Below are positions 23,922-32,549 of a stretch of 64,000 nucleotides of DNA, in pieces. The stretch lies in assembly GCF_001422485.1 (NCBI RefSeq), contig NZ_LMNF01000001.1:193900-257899 (forward strand), written 5' to 3'. The position numbers and the translations under genes were made by a program. This stretch comes from Agreia sp. Leaf283 (GTDB lineage Bacteria; Actinomycetota; Actinomycetes; Actinomycetales; Microbacteriaceae). A model generated the notes under the pieces. The model was not told where the DNA came from. It did no database searches and saw nothing but the letters and a program-made list of their open reading frames with translations. Positions within the stretch are counted from its first letter, which is position 1. Each line of letters opens with the position of its first letter.

Positions 23922-25031
23922 TCAGCGCAGCAGCAGCGGTGGCCGGGTCGCCCACTCGGCCATGAGGTCGGTGCGCACGGTGACGCCCGTTCCCGGGCCC
24001 GTGGGAACACGAAGGCGCCCGTCGACCAGTTCGAACGGCTCGGTCAGATCGTCTGCGTAGTAGCGCTTCGAGGCCGAGGTGTCGCCGGGCAGGGTGAATC
24101 CCGGAAGCGCCGCGAGCGCCACGTTCGCCGCTCTGCCCAGCCCTGTCTCGAGCATGCCCCCGCACCACACGGGAACGTCGCGCGCGAGGCACACGTCGTG
24201 GATGCGCACGGACTCCAGGTATCCCCCGACCCGTCCGGGCTTCACATTGACGATGGATGTCGCATCGCGCTCGATCGCATCGCTCGCTACGGCGGCCGAC
24301 GTGATGGACTCGTCGAGGCAGACCGGGGTGTCGATGGCGGCGGCGAGCACGGCATGGCCCGCGATGTCCTCCTCGACGAAGGGCTGTTCGATCAGGAGCA
24401 GCCCGAACGCATCGAGCTCGCGCAGGTGATCGATGTCGTCGAGGGTGTAGGCGGTGTTGGCGTCGACCTGCAGCAGGGTCCCGTCGCCGAGCAGCGCGCG
24501 CACCGCACCGACGGGCTCCAGGTCCCAGCCGGGCTTGATCTTCAGCTTGATGCGCCGATACCCCTCGGCGACATACCCGGAGACCTCGTCGAGCAGCTCG
24601 TCGATGCTCGGAGCGATGCCCACCGAGACTCCGCAGTCGACCTCGTCGCGCGCGGCGCCGAGGTACCGCCCGAACGAGAGCCCGGATGCGCGCAGCTGGG
24701 CATCCAGAACGGCCGCCTCGACGGCGGCCTTCGCCATGCGGTGGCCGACCACGAAGCGCAGTCGCGCATCCAGTGTCTCGGCCGTGATGTCGCGCGCGGC
24801 CAGCACGGCGGGCGCGAGGTAGTGCTCGATGACGTGCTCGCAGCCGGAGACGTACTCGCTCGAATACACGGGGTCTGCCCCCGCCACGCACTCGCCCCAG
24901 CCCTCGACGCCGTCTGAGGTGACGACGTGCACGAGCAGCACGTCACGCTCGGTCTGGGTGCCGAAGCTGGTCTCGAACGGCCTGACCAGGGGCATCGCCA
25001 GGCGATGCAGGCTGATCCGCGCGATCTTCAC
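23922..25031 (-). CDS. menC: enolase-superfamily enzyme: o-succinylbenzoate synthase / N-succinylamino acid racemase type
   Basis: 369 aa. The opening (FETSFGTQTERDVLLVHVVTSDGVEGWGECVA) and catalytic set match the OSBS/NSAR group: Lys162 and Lys164 in RIKLKI, metal ligands Asp190, Glu215 and Asp240, and Lys264 in NVKPGRVGG. OSBS makes o-succinylbenzoate for menaquinone; NSAR racemises N-succinylamino acids, and many members do both. No other men gene is here. It is coupled (ATGA) to a saccharopine-dehydrogenase-like gene, which hints at amino-acid metabolism rather than menaquinone synthesis. Confidence 0.85.
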   Translation of the reverse strand: MKIARISLHRLAMPLVRPFETSFGTQTERDVLLVHVVTSDGVEGWGECVAGADPVYSSEYVSGCEHVIEHYLAPAVLAARDITAETLDARLRFVVGHRMAKAAVEAAVLDAQLRASGLSFGRYLGAARDEVDCGVSVGIAPSIDELLDEVSGYVAEGYRRIKLKIKPGWDLEPVGAVRALLGDGTLLQVDANTAYTLDDIDHLRELDAFGLLLIEQPFVEEDIAGHAVLAAAIDTPVCLDESITSAAVASDAIERDATSIVNVKPGRVGGYLESVRIHDVCLARDVPVWCGGMLETGLGRAANVALAALPGFTLPGDTSASKRYYADDLTEPFELVDGRLRVPTGPGTGVTVRTDLMAEWATRPPLLLR

Positions 25032-26314
25032 GAGACGAGCGGAACGAGCCGGTCTTCGAGCCCCCAGGCCTGGCCGTAGCCGCCCTCGGACTCCGGCGCC
25101 TTCATCAGGTCGAGGAAGGCGCTCGCGTCGAAGGCCTCAGGGCCGAGCACGCCGACGCCCGACCAGGCGCCCGTGCTGAGCAGCTCGAGCGCGATCACCG
25201 GGTTGAGGGCGGTCTGCCAGACCACGCACTGGGCCTCGTACTCGCGCATCGTCCACTCGTTGTCGCTGACGTGATAGAGGTAGACCTCGCGAGGCCGGCC
25301 GTCGACGCCCGTGCCCGTGACCCACAGGCCCGCGCAGGTCTTGCCCGACATGCGGGGTCCGAGGGTGGCGGGATCGGGCAGTCCGGCGGCGACCACGTCG
25401 CGCGGTGCGACCTCGACGGGGCCGTTCGCCGAGCGCACCCTCAAGGGCACGGTCGAGTCGAGCCCCAGCTGGTGCAGCGTCTTGAGGATTCCGATGAACT
25501 CGTTGCCGAGGCCGTACTTGAACGTGACCCGCTTGGCGTCGACCCAGCGCGGCATCAGCAGCACCTCCTCGTGCTCGACGTTGACGCACTCGACGTCGCC
25601 GATGCCCTCGGGGAAGGTGAAGACCTCGGGCTCCGAGAACGGCGGGGTGGTGAACCAGCCGCGATCCTTCTCCCAGACGACCGGGGGGTTGAGGCACTCC
25701 TCGATGGTCGTCCAGATCGAGAACGACGGGGCGAAGATCTCGTTGCCTGCCTCATCGCGCACCACGAGGTTGGCGCCGTCGCGGGTGCCGAGCTCGTCGA
25801 TCTCTGAGAAGAGGTGATCGGCGGCGTAGCGTGCGAACACGTCGCTGAGCCCGGGCTCCACTCCCATGCCCACGAGGGCGAGGCGCCCCGCGGTCTCCCA
25901 GTCGGCGGCCTGCGCGAACTGGTCGTCTCCGAGCTTCACGCCTGTCTCGGAGTGCGGGTCGGTGGGGTGCGGCTCCGACAGGCTCATCGCCATGTCGAGG
26001 TAGTCGGCGCCCGCGGCGAGCGCGCCCGCGAAGATCGTGGGCACGAACTTGGGTTCCACCGCGTTCATCACGTGGGTGGCGCCGTGTCGCCTGGCGACGT
26101 CGGCGACGCTGTCGGGGTCGGATGCGTCGATCGCGTCGACCGCGAAACGGCCGGCGACCTCGCTGCCGTGCTTCGAGGCGATCCAGTCGACGGTGCGCTG
26201 CGCCCTCGAGATGTCGTAGTCGGTGACGACGATCTGCTCGTAGAACGACCGCCGCGCTGCGATCTTGGCAATGGCATCGCCGACGCCGCCGGCGCCGACC
26301 AGGAGGATTCTCAT
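25028..26314 (-). CDS. saccharopine dehydrogenase-like NAD(P)-dependent enzyme
   Basis: 428 aa. N-terminal Rossmann motif MRILLVGAGGVGDAIAKIAARR and the SDH-type segments DYDISRAQRTVDWIASKH and NAVEPKFVPTIFAGALAAGADYLDMAMS; the C-terminal domain is of the saccharopine-dehydrogenase type. Reductive or oxidative amino-acid chemistry is likely, but the substrate is unknown. It starts 6 nt after a -10 box inside the end of the GH51 gene and is coupled to the OSBS/NSAR gene. Confidence 0.88.
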   Translation of the reverse strand: MRILLVGAGGVGDAIAKIAARRSFYEQIVVTDYDISRAQRTVDWIASKHGSEVAGRFAVDAIDASDPDSVADVARRHGATHVMNAVEPKFVPTIFAGALAAGADYLDMAMSLSEPHPTDPHSETGVKLGDDQFAQAADWETAGRLALVGMGVEPGLSDVFARYAADHLFSEIDELGTRDGANLVVRDEAGNEIFAPSFSIWTTIEECLNPPVVWEKDRGWFTTPPFSEPEVFTFPEGIGDVECVNVEHEEVLLMPRWVDAKRVTFKYGLGNEFIGILKTLHQLGLDSTVPLRVRSANGPVEVAPRDVVAAGLPDPATLGPRMSGKTCAGLWVTGTGVDGRPREVYLYHVSDNEWTMREYEAQCVVWQTALNPVIALELLSTGAWSGVGVLGPEAFDASAFLDLMKAPESEGGYGQAWGLEDRLVPLVS

Positions 26315-26320
26315 GGGTGA

Positions 26321-26326
26321 ACGCTA
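26321..26326 (-). promoter_or_regulatory. -10 box TAGCGT for a leaderless transcript
   Basis: Minus-strand TAGCGT, 6 nt before the ATG at 26314. It overlaps the stop codon of the GH51 gene, separating this operon from the arabinoside operon. Confidence 0.5.
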
Positions 26327-27835
26327 CCCCAGGCTCACCGCGCTCCACGAGACCGCCGGCAGGGTGATCGTGACGACGCCGTCGACGAGGCTCGCACTCG
26401 TGTTGGGGGTGAGGCCGACTCGGTTCTGATCGGCGAGCGTGTTCGCCGCGTAGACGTCGGCGTCGGCGAGCGTCGAGGCCTCGAGGATGCCCAGAGCGCC
26501 CAGGCCCGCGACGTCGATGGTCACGGTCGCCTCCTCGGTCTCGCTGCGGTTCACCAGGAAGACGGCGGCGGTTCCCGTCTCGGCGTCGAAGGTGGCGACG
26601 GCGTCGACCGTCGCGACCGTTCCATAGTCTTTCGTGTCGTGGGTGTCGCTATCGAGCTTGACCTCGAGCACCGTGCCCCGGGCGAGGCGCGAGGTGACGG
26701 AGAAGGGGAAGAAGGTGGTCTGGCGCCACGAGTCGCCGCCCGGTTCCGTCATGATCGGCGCGATCACGTTCACGAGCTGGGCGAGCGAGGCCGACTGCAC
26801 TCGATCGGCGTGCTTCAGCAGCGAGATGAGCAGGCTGCCGAAGACCACGGCGTCGGCGACGGAGTAGACGTCTTCGAGCAGGCGCGGGGCGACGGGCCAC
26901 TCCTCGACGTCGGTGATGCGATCGACCGTCTGGTAGCGCTCGATGTACCAGACGTTCCACTCGTCGAACGAGATGTTGATCTGCTTCGACGACCGCAGCT
27001 CGGCCTTCACGCTGTCGGCCGTCGCGACGACGGACTCGATGAAGTGGTCCATGTTGACGCCCGAGGCGAGGAAGCTCGTGAGGTCTCCCCCGCGCTCCTC
27101 GTAGTAGGCGTGGCACGAGATGTAGTCCACGTCTTCGTAGGTGTGCTGCAGCACGGTGCGCTCCCACGATCCGAAGGTGGGCATCTGCGCGCTCGACGAT
27201 CCGCACACCACGAGCTCGAGCCGCTCGTCGAGCTGGCGCAGGGCCTTCGCGGTCTGGCTCGCGATCTTGCCGTAGTCCTCCGCACTGCGATGACCGAGCT
27301 GCCACGGGCCATCCATCTCGTTGCCGAGGCACCACATGGTGACGCCGAACGGGTCGACCTGGCCGTTGGCGATGCGCAGGTCGCTGAGCGTCGAGCCGGA
27401 GCGGATGTTCGTGTACTCGACGAGGTCGAGCGCCTCCTCGACACCGCGGGTGCCCAGGTTGATCGCGAGCATCAGCTCACTGTCGACCTTCGTGAGCCAT
27501 GACGAGAACTCGTGCAGCCCGATCTCGTTCGTCTCGGTGGAGTGCCAGGCCAGGTCGAGCCTCCGCGGGCGGTCCTCCCGCGGGCCGACGCTGTCCTCCC
27601 ATTTGAACCCCGAGACGAAGTTGCCGCCGGGGTAGCGGATGGTGGTTGTTCCGAGCTCCTTGACGAGGTCGATGACGTCGCCCCGGAAGCCTTCGGCATC
27701 GGCCGTGGGGTGCCCCGGCTCGTAGATGCCGTCGTACACGCAGCGTCCGAGGTGCTCGACGAACGAGCCGAAGATGCGGCGGTTGATCGCCCCGACGGCG
27801 AAGTGGGGGTCGAGGGTGAGGCGTGCGGTGACCAT
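26324..27835 (-). CDS. alpha-L-arabinofuranosidase, glycoside hydrolase family 51
   Basis: 503 aa from the ATG at 27835 with CAGGAGA upstream. It removes L-arabinofuranosyl groups from arabinoxylan or arabinan fragments. Acid/base Glu173 is in WCLGNEMDGPWQ and nucleophile Glu292 in ISFDEWNVWY; RYPGGNFVSGFKWED is the GH51 N-terminal motif. No signal peptide, so it acts on imported oligosaccharides in the cytoplasm. Last gene of the operon with the ABC importer at 27892-31154. Confidence 0.95.
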   Translation of the reverse strand: MVTARLTLDPHFAVGAINRRIFGSFVEHLGRCVYDGIYEPGHPTADAEGFRGDVIDLVKELGTTTIRYPGGNFVSGFKWEDSVGPREDRPRRLDLAWHSTETNEIGLHEFSSWLTKVDSELMLAINLGTRGVEEALDLVEYTNIRSGSTLSDLRIANGQVDPFGVTMWCLGNEMDGPWQLGHRSAEDYGKIASQTAKALRQLDERLELVVCGSSSAQMPTFGSWERTVLQHTYEDVDYISCHAYYEERGGDLTSFLASGVNMDHFIESVVATADSVKAELRSSKQINISFDEWNVWYIERYQTVDRITDVEEWPVAPRLLEDVYSVADAVVFGSLLISLLKHADRVQSASLAQLVNVIAPIMTEPGGDSWRQTTFFPFSVTSRLARGTVLEVKLDSDTHDTKDYGTVATVDAVATFDAETGTAAVFLVNRSETEEATVTIDVAGLGALGILEASTLADADVYAANTLADQNRVGLTPNTSASLVDGVVTITLPAVSWSAVSLG

Positions 27836-27891
27836 GGGTGTCTCCTGGTTTTCAGGGGGTGAGTGAGGTGAGTGGTGCTTCGCGAGCGGGA

Positions 27892-28773
27892 CTACTTGAG
27901 GGCGCCGAGCGAGAGGCCGCCCTGCCAGTACTTCTGCAGCGAGAGGAATGCGATGACGAGCGGGATGATCGAGATGAGCGACCCGACGACGATGAGCGTG
28001 TAGAGCGAGGTTCCGCCGCCGTTGTTCGAGGCCGCGAGCGCCTGCCAGCCGCCCAGACCGACGGTCACGGGATAGAGGTTCTGGTCGCTGAGCACGGCGA
28101 GCGGCAGGAAGTAGTTGTTCCACGTTCCGACCACGGAGAGCAGCAGCACCGTGACGACGGCGGGCCGCATGAGCGGCAGCGCGACGGTGAAGAACGTGCG
28201 CAGCTCGCCCGAACCGTCGACGCGGGCGGCGTCGAGCAGTTCGTCGGGAACGGCGTCGGCCGCGTAGACCCGCATGAGGTAGACGCCGAACGGGCTGAGC
28301 AGCGACGGGAGGATGACCGCCCAGATCGTGTTCGTGAGGTGCAGCTGCGACATGAGCATGAACGTCGGAATGACGAGCGCGGTGAGCGGCACCATGACCG
28401 AGCCGAGCAGGATCGCGAACGAGAAGTCGCGACCCTTGAAGGCGAACTTGGCGAAGCCGTAGCCCGCGAGCACCGCGAGCACGGTGGCGCCGACGCCGCC
28501 GAGCAGGGAGTACAGCGCGGAGTTGCCGAGCCAGCGGAAGTAGAGGCCGCCCTTGTAGGTGACGAGCTCCTGGATGTTCGCCAGCAGATTGAAGTTCTTG
28601 TCGAACCAGAGCGCACCTCCCGTGCCCGTGAACAGGCCCTGCGGGTCTTTCGTGCTGGCGACGAACAGCCACCACAGGGGCAGCAGGAAGTACACGATGA
28701 GGATGACGAGGAAGACGTGCGCCGCGACGTTCGGCTTCTTCCTGACCTTGATCGGGCTCGTGATCGTCGTCAT
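27892..28773 (-). CDS. carbohydrate ABC transporter permease (MalG type)
   Basis: 293 aa, six membrane helices, with the EAA-like loop DELLDAARVDGSGELRTFFTVALPLMRPA that contacts the ATPase. The ATG overlaps the stop of the partner permease (ATGA). Part of the arabinoside importer. There is no ATPase gene in the operon, so a shared MsmX/MsiK-type ATPase elsewhere must drive it. Confidence 0.94.
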   Translation of the reverse strand: MTTITSPIKVRKKPNVAAHVFLVILIVYFLLPLWWLFVASTKDPQGLFTGTGGALWFDKNFNLLANIQELVTYKGGLYFRWLGNSALYSLLGGVGATVLAVLAGYGFAKFAFKGRDFSFAILLGSVMVPLTALVIPTFMLMSQLHLTNTIWAVILPSLLSPFGVYLMRVYAADAVPDELLDAARVDGSGELRTFFTVALPLMRPAVVTVLLLSVVGTWNNYFLPLAVLSDQNLYPVTVGLGGWQALAASNNGGGTSLYTLIVVGSLISIIPLVIAFLSLQKYWQGGLSLGALK

Positions 28774-29690
28774 GAGAGGCCTCCCCGGCGCTTGCGGCTG
28801 GCGAATAAGAAGATGTACACCGCGATGAAGACCACGATGCCGAGCGAGAACGAGATGGTCGACGCGTAGTTGAACTGCGAGAACCGGAAGGCGAGATCGA
28901 ACGCGTAGATGTTGGGCGTGAAGCTCGAGGTGATCGAGCCGTTCGAGATCGGCCTCAGCACCTGCGGCTCCGTGAAGAACTGCAGCGTGCCGATGAGAGC
29001 GAAGACGAGGATCAGGGCCATCGCGCTCGAGATCATCGGCACCTTGATGCGCAGCGCGATCTGTCTCGGCGTCGCGCCGTCGATGCGCGCGGCCTCGTAG
29101 ATCGAGGGGTCGATGCCCCGGAGCGCCGCGTAGATGATGATCATGTAGTAGCCGGCCCACTGCCAGACGACGATGTTGAGCAGCCCGCCGAAGATGTTTC
29201 CCGAACTCAGGATCTCGGGTGCGCTCTGATTGACCACCTTGAAGAGGTCGGTGAGCGGACCGAAGGTCGGGCTGTAGAGGAAGCCCCACATGAGCGTGCC
29301 GACGACGGCCGGGATGGCGTAGGGCACGAAGATGGCCAGCCGGGCGAAGCGCGACAGCCTCGTGGTGAGCGCGTCGAGCACGAGCGCCGCCGCGAGCGAT
29401 ACCGCCATCTGGATGGGGATGAGGATGACCGCGAAGCGGATGACGAACCAGATGCCCGAGAGGAACTCCGGGTCGGTGAACGCCTTGATGTAGTTGCCGG
29501 CGCCGGCGAAGATCGTGCCGGTGGCGAGGCCTTTGGAGAAGAGGCTGAGATAGAACGCGTAGGCCAGGGGCGCCACGAGGAAGACGAGGAAGATCGCTCC
29601 GAACGGAGCGATGAAGAGCCAGCCTATCCAGGGGCGACGCAGGTTGCGGCGCCGGGAGGGTGCTCTCAGCACGGCGGCGGGGTGTGTCAT
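28770..29690 (-). CDS. carbohydrate ABC transporter permease (MalF type)
   Basis: 306 aa, six helices; EAA loop PSIYEAARIDGATPRQIALRIKVPMIS. The basic N-terminus RAPSRRRNLRRPWIGWLFIAPFG is typical. Heterodimer partner of the permease encoded immediately downstream. A stem-loop repeat lies between it and the binding-protein gene. Confidence 0.94.
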   Translation of the reverse strand: MTHPAAVLRAPSRRRNLRRPWIGWLFIAPFGAIFLVFLVAPLAYAFYLSLFSKGLATGTIFAGAGNYIKAFTDPEFLSGIWFVIRFAVILIPIQMAVSLAAALVLDALTTRLSRFARLAIFVPYAIPAVVGTLMWGFLYSPTFGPLTDLFKVVNQSAPEILSSGNIFGGLLNIVVWQWAGYYMIIIYAALRGIDPSIYEAARIDGATPRQIALRIKVPMISSAMALILVFALIGTLQFFTEPQVLRPISNGSITSSFTPNIYAFDLAFRFSQFNYASTISFSLGIVVFIAVYIFLFASRKRRGGLS

Positions 29691-29729
29691 GTCAGTCCTT
29701 CGATCGACTGTGAGGAAAGAGTGGGGGGG

Positions 29730-29779
29730 CCCATCGACGGGCTCAGGGAACGGTGTCGCTCCCTGAGCCTGTCGAAGGG
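29730..29779 (-). repeat. dispersed palindrome copy forming a hairpin between binding-protein and permease genes
   Basis: Arms 29730-29749 and 29760-29779 pair at 18 of 20 positions with a 10-nt loop. The right arm holds the core CCCTGAGCCTGTCGAAGGG also found at 11358 and 58535. In mRNA of this operon it would form a stable stem just after the binding-protein stop. Confidence 0.8.
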
Positions 29780-29789
29780 GAAAGACGTT

Positions 29790-31154
29790 CTACTTGACCG
29801 TGAAGCCCTGCGCCTTGGCGTAGTCGGTCATCGTGCCCTGCAGGTCGTCGAGAGCATCGGAACCCGACTTCGACCCGTCGATGATCGAGACCATCGCCTT
29901 TGTGAGCTCCGAGTAGTAGTACGTGGTGAACGGGCTGTAGGTGTAGCCCTCGTACGCGTTCTCGGCGGGGATGTAGACCTCTTTGTTGGCTGTCTGGCCG
30001 CCGAAGAACTTGACGGGCGTGTCGGCGAACGCGTCAGAGGCCAAAATCTTCTGGTTGAGCGGGAAGATCGTCTGGGTGTCGACGCCGTCCTGCAGCTCTT
30101 CATCGGATGCGTACAGCTCCTTGGCGACGGTCGCCGCCAGATCCTTGTCCTTGGCCTGCGTGGTGACGGCGAACGTGGATCCGCCCCAGTTCACGGAGAC
30201 GGGGTTGGCGGGATCCCACTGGGGAAGCGGGGCCGCCTTCCAGTCTGCGCCGTCTCCCTCGGTCGAGGCTCCGGCTCCGGTCAGGTATCCGGGAGCCCAC
30301 GCCGCGGAGACGTAGGTGGCGTAGGAGCCGTTGGCCAGGCCGCCGATGTAGTCGGTGTTGAACTGGTCCTGCGTGTCGACGATGCCCTTCTTGACCAGGT
30401 CTGCCCAGTAGTCGGCGACTTTCTTCGAGCCACTGTCGTTCAGTTCGACGCCGATGTTCTGCGGGTCGGCCGACTCGTAGTCCCAGGCCTTCTGGCCGTT
30501 CTGCGTCATCAGAGCCGTGAACCATGCGGGTACGTTGCTGCCGAAGTCGCCCATGAACGGGCCGCCCGCGTCTTTGAGCTGCTGCCCCGCAGCGGCGTAT
30601 TCGTCCCACGTCGTCGGCACGGCGATGCCGTACTTCGCGAAGATGTCGGCGCGGTAGATCATGGCCATCGGGCCGCCGTCGACCGGGATGGCGTAGACGG
30701 AGTCGCCGCTGGAGACGTCTTTCCACGCACCGGCGCTGAAGTTGGCCTTCACGTCGTCGGCGCCGTGCTCGCTCAGGTCGACGAGAGCGTCCTGCAGGAT
30801 GAACCCGGGAACGACCTCGGCCTCGAGCATGACCACGTCGGGGGCACCCGTTCCGGCCGCGATCGCGGTGGAGAACTTGGCGTATTCGTCTGCGCCCTGA
30901 CCGGCGTTCGACCAGCAGACCTGCACGTCGTCGTGCGATTTGTTGAACATGTCCACGACCGTGTTGATGTTCGGGTACCACGCCCAGACCGACACCTGGG
31001 GGGCGTCTTTGTTGACGATGGTGTTGCTGCACGAGCCTGCGTCACCGCCTGCGGAGTCGGTGCTGCCTCCTGCGCTGACATCGGGCGAGCAGCCGGCGAG
31101 AGTGACCAGGAGAGCGCCAGCGCTCACCACGGCCAGAAGTGATTTGGTCTTCAC
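29790..31154 (-). CDS. extracellular solute-binding lipoprotein of the arabinoside ABC importer
   Basis: 454 aa from the GTG at 31154, with AAGGGA upstream. Lipoprotein signal with lipobox TLAGC (Cys22). Family 1 solute-binding fold: VSVWAWYPNINTVVDMFNKSHDDVQVCW at the N-terminus and WGGSTFAVTTQAK towards the C-terminus. The linked GH51 enzyme points to arabino-oligosaccharides as ligands (inference). First gene of the operon, controlled by the LacI-type protein at 31504 to judge by the twin operators. Confidence 0.92.
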   Translation of the reverse strand: MKTKSLLAVVSAGALLVTLAGCSPDVSAGGSTDSAGGDAGSCSNTIVNKDAPQVSVWAWYPNINTVVDMFNKSHDDVQVCWSNAGQGADEYAKFSTAIAAGTGAPDVVMLEAEVVPGFILQDALVDLSEHGADDVKANFSAGAWKDVSSGDSVYAIPVDGGPMAMIYRADIFAKYGIAVPTTWDEYAAAGQQLKDAGGPFMGDFGSNVPAWFTALMTQNGQKAWDYESADPQNIGVELNDSGSKKVADYWADLVKKGIVDTQDQFNTDYIGGLANGSYATYVSAAWAPGYLTGAGASTEGDGADWKAAPLPQWDPANPVSVNWGGSTFAVTTQAKDKDLAATVAKELYASDEELQDGVDTQTIFPLNQKILASDAFADTPVKFFGGQTANKEVYIPAENAYEGYTYSPFTTYYYSELTKAMVSIIDGSKSGSDALDDLQGTMTDYAKAQGFTVK

Positions 31155-31225
31155 TGTGATGGTTCCCTTCGAGGAAAGAACCGCGACGATGCTGTCGCGA
31201 GTTCGGGTGGGGGTGCGTCGTCTCC

Positions 31226-31312
31226 CTAGCGCAGCGGTGCGTGCGCCGAGGCGGGAGAGGAGTGGAAGAATTCGGCGATGACGCCTGCCTGCGGGTAGCG
31301 GCATATGACCAT
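31226..31312 (-). CDS. 28-aa small ORF ahead of the arabinoside-binding protein
   Basis: ATG at 31312 is preceded by a perfect AAGGAGG (31321-31327, 8 nt spacing). The product is MVICRYPQAGVIAEFFHSSP then ASAHAPLR. It lies in the 5' leader of the ABC operon, between the promoter/operators and the binding-protein gene. It is not a signal peptide and no homologue is known to me. It could be a leader peptide or an independent microprotein; translation is unproven but the ribosome site is better than those of most genes here. Confidence 0.55.
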   Translation of the reverse strand: MVICRYPQAGVIAEFFHSSPASAHAPLR

Positions 31313-31378
31313 CAGCGAATCCTCCTTGATTCGGGCAATCGACTTCGCCCATGAGGCGTGAAATCGAATTCTTGTCAT

Positions 31379-31409
31379 TTACAACGTTGTAAAGTAAACG
31401 TTGTAAAAG
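31379..31409. promoter_or_regulatory. twin LacI-type operators in front of the arabinoside operon
   Basis: TTTACAACGTTGTAAA (31379-31394) is a perfect 16-bp palindrome with the central CG of LacI/GalR operators. A second, AAACGTTGTAAA-like site is centred 14 bp away. A third related site lies before the lacI-type gene itself (32525). They overlap the predicted transcription start, as expected for repression. Confidence 0.8.
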
Positions 31410-31412
31410 CGA

Positions 31413-31441
31413 TTCTGCACTGCCTCGCCACCCCTGTCAAG
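31413..31441 (-). promoter_or_regulatory. promoter of the arabinoside ABC/GH51 operon
   Basis: Minus strand: -35 TTGACA (31441-31436), 17-bp spacer, -10 CAGAAT (31418-31413). The start would fall near 31406, inside the operators, leaving a leader of about 250 nt that contains the 28-aa ORF. Confidence 0.6.
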
Positions 31442-31503
31442 ACGAAGATCGCGACGAGTGCGCAATCGATATGAACGCCGTCCACGCGGCGCTCAGGCGG
31501 CAC

Positions 31504-32514
31504 TCAGCGCGCGCTCGACTCCCGTTGCACCACACGGAATTCGGTCGCGAGATCCCGCGCCGGAGCATCGGATTCGGGATTGTCAATGCGTTCGAGGAGC
31601 AGGTCGACGGCGGTCTCGGCGATCTCATCCTTCGACGGATCGATCGTCGACAGCGAGGGGATCGAATACCGCGTCTCGTCGATGTCGTCGAACCCGATGA
31701 CCGAGACGTCGTCGGGAATGCGGAGTCCCGCCTCCTGCATCACGCGCATGGCACCGAGGGCCATGGAGTCGTTGAATGCGACGAGCCCGTCGAACGGCAC
31801 GCCCTGTTCGAGGAAGCGCCGCATCGCCGCAGCGCCGTCCTTGCGGTGCCAGTTGATAGCGGGGATGACGAGCGACGGGTCGTAGGCGACCCCGGCCTCG
31901 TCGAGGGCCTGTCGGTACCCCTCGAGCCTGAGCCCCGCAGATCCGACCACCTCGCCGGGATGCGAGCCGAGGGCGGCGATCCGCCGCCTGCCGAGCGAGA
32001 GCAGGTGCTCGGTGGCGGCCTTCGCGCCCGCCGTATTCTGCATCGTCACGTGATCCTTCGGCCCGTGGAAGATGCGGTCGCCGAGCAGCACCATCGGCAT
32101 CCGGCTGTCGAGCTCGTGCGCGTCCTCCTCGCCGAGGGCGAGAACGCTGTAGAGGATGCCGTCGACGAGCTGCATGCGGGGCCCGCGCAGGATCTCGAGC
32201 TCCTCCTTCTTGCCCCCGGGCATCTGCTCGATGATCACCGAGAGCCCCTTCGCCTGGGCCGCGCGCATGACCGCGTCGGCGAGTTCGGCGAAGTAGGCGT
32301 TGCGCAGGTCGGGGATGAGCAGGCTGATCACACCGGAGCGCCCGGAACGCAGGCTGCGGGCGGAGAGATTGGGCTGGTAGCCCAACTCGGAGATGGCGGA
32401 CTCGACCTTGGTGCGGGTGGCCGGCCTGATGTGCGGATAGTCGTTGATGACGTTCGAGACGGTCTTGATCGACACGCCGGCCAGCCGGGCGACATCGTGC
32501 AGGGTAATGGCCAC
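31504..32514 (-). CDS. LacI family transcriptional regulator of the arabinoside operon
   Basis: 336 aa. N-terminal HTH and hinge ITLHDVARLAGVSIKTVSNVINDYPHIRPATRTKVESAISELGYQPN, followed by a periplasmic-binding-protein-like ligand domain (VISLLIPDLRNAYFAELADAV; GFDDIDETRYSIPSLSTID). GTG start at 32514. It is upstream of and in the same direction as the ABC/GH51 operon. Matching operators before both units support repression of itself and the operon, relieved by an arabinoside or arabinose. Confidence 0.93.
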   Translation of the reverse strand: MAITLHDVARLAGVSIKTVSNVINDYPHIRPATRTKVESAISELGYQPNLSARSLRSGRSGVISLLIPDLRNAYFAELADAVMRAAQAKGLSVIIEQMPGGKKEELEILRGPRMQLVDGILYSVLALGEEDAHELDSRMPMVLLGDRIFHGPKDHVTMQNTAGAKAATEHLLSLGRRRIAALGSHPGEVVGSAGLRLEGYRQALDEAGVAYDPSLVIPAINWHRKDGAAAMRRFLEQGVPFDGLVAFNDSMALGAMRVMQEAGLRIPDDVSVIGFDDIDETRYSIPSLSTIDPSKDEIAETAVDLLLERIDNPESDAPARDLATEFRVVQRESSAR

Positions 32515-32524
32515 GGCTTGAGAC

Positions 32525-32536
32525 TACAACGTTGCA
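32525..32536. promoter_or_regulatory. autoregulatory LacI-type operator (TACAACGTTGCA)
   Basis: Centred 16 bp upstream of the lacI-type GTG and sharing the core ACAACGTTG with the operators at 31379-31409. Confidence 0.7.
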
Positions 32537-32549
32537 GAAACGGCGGCCA

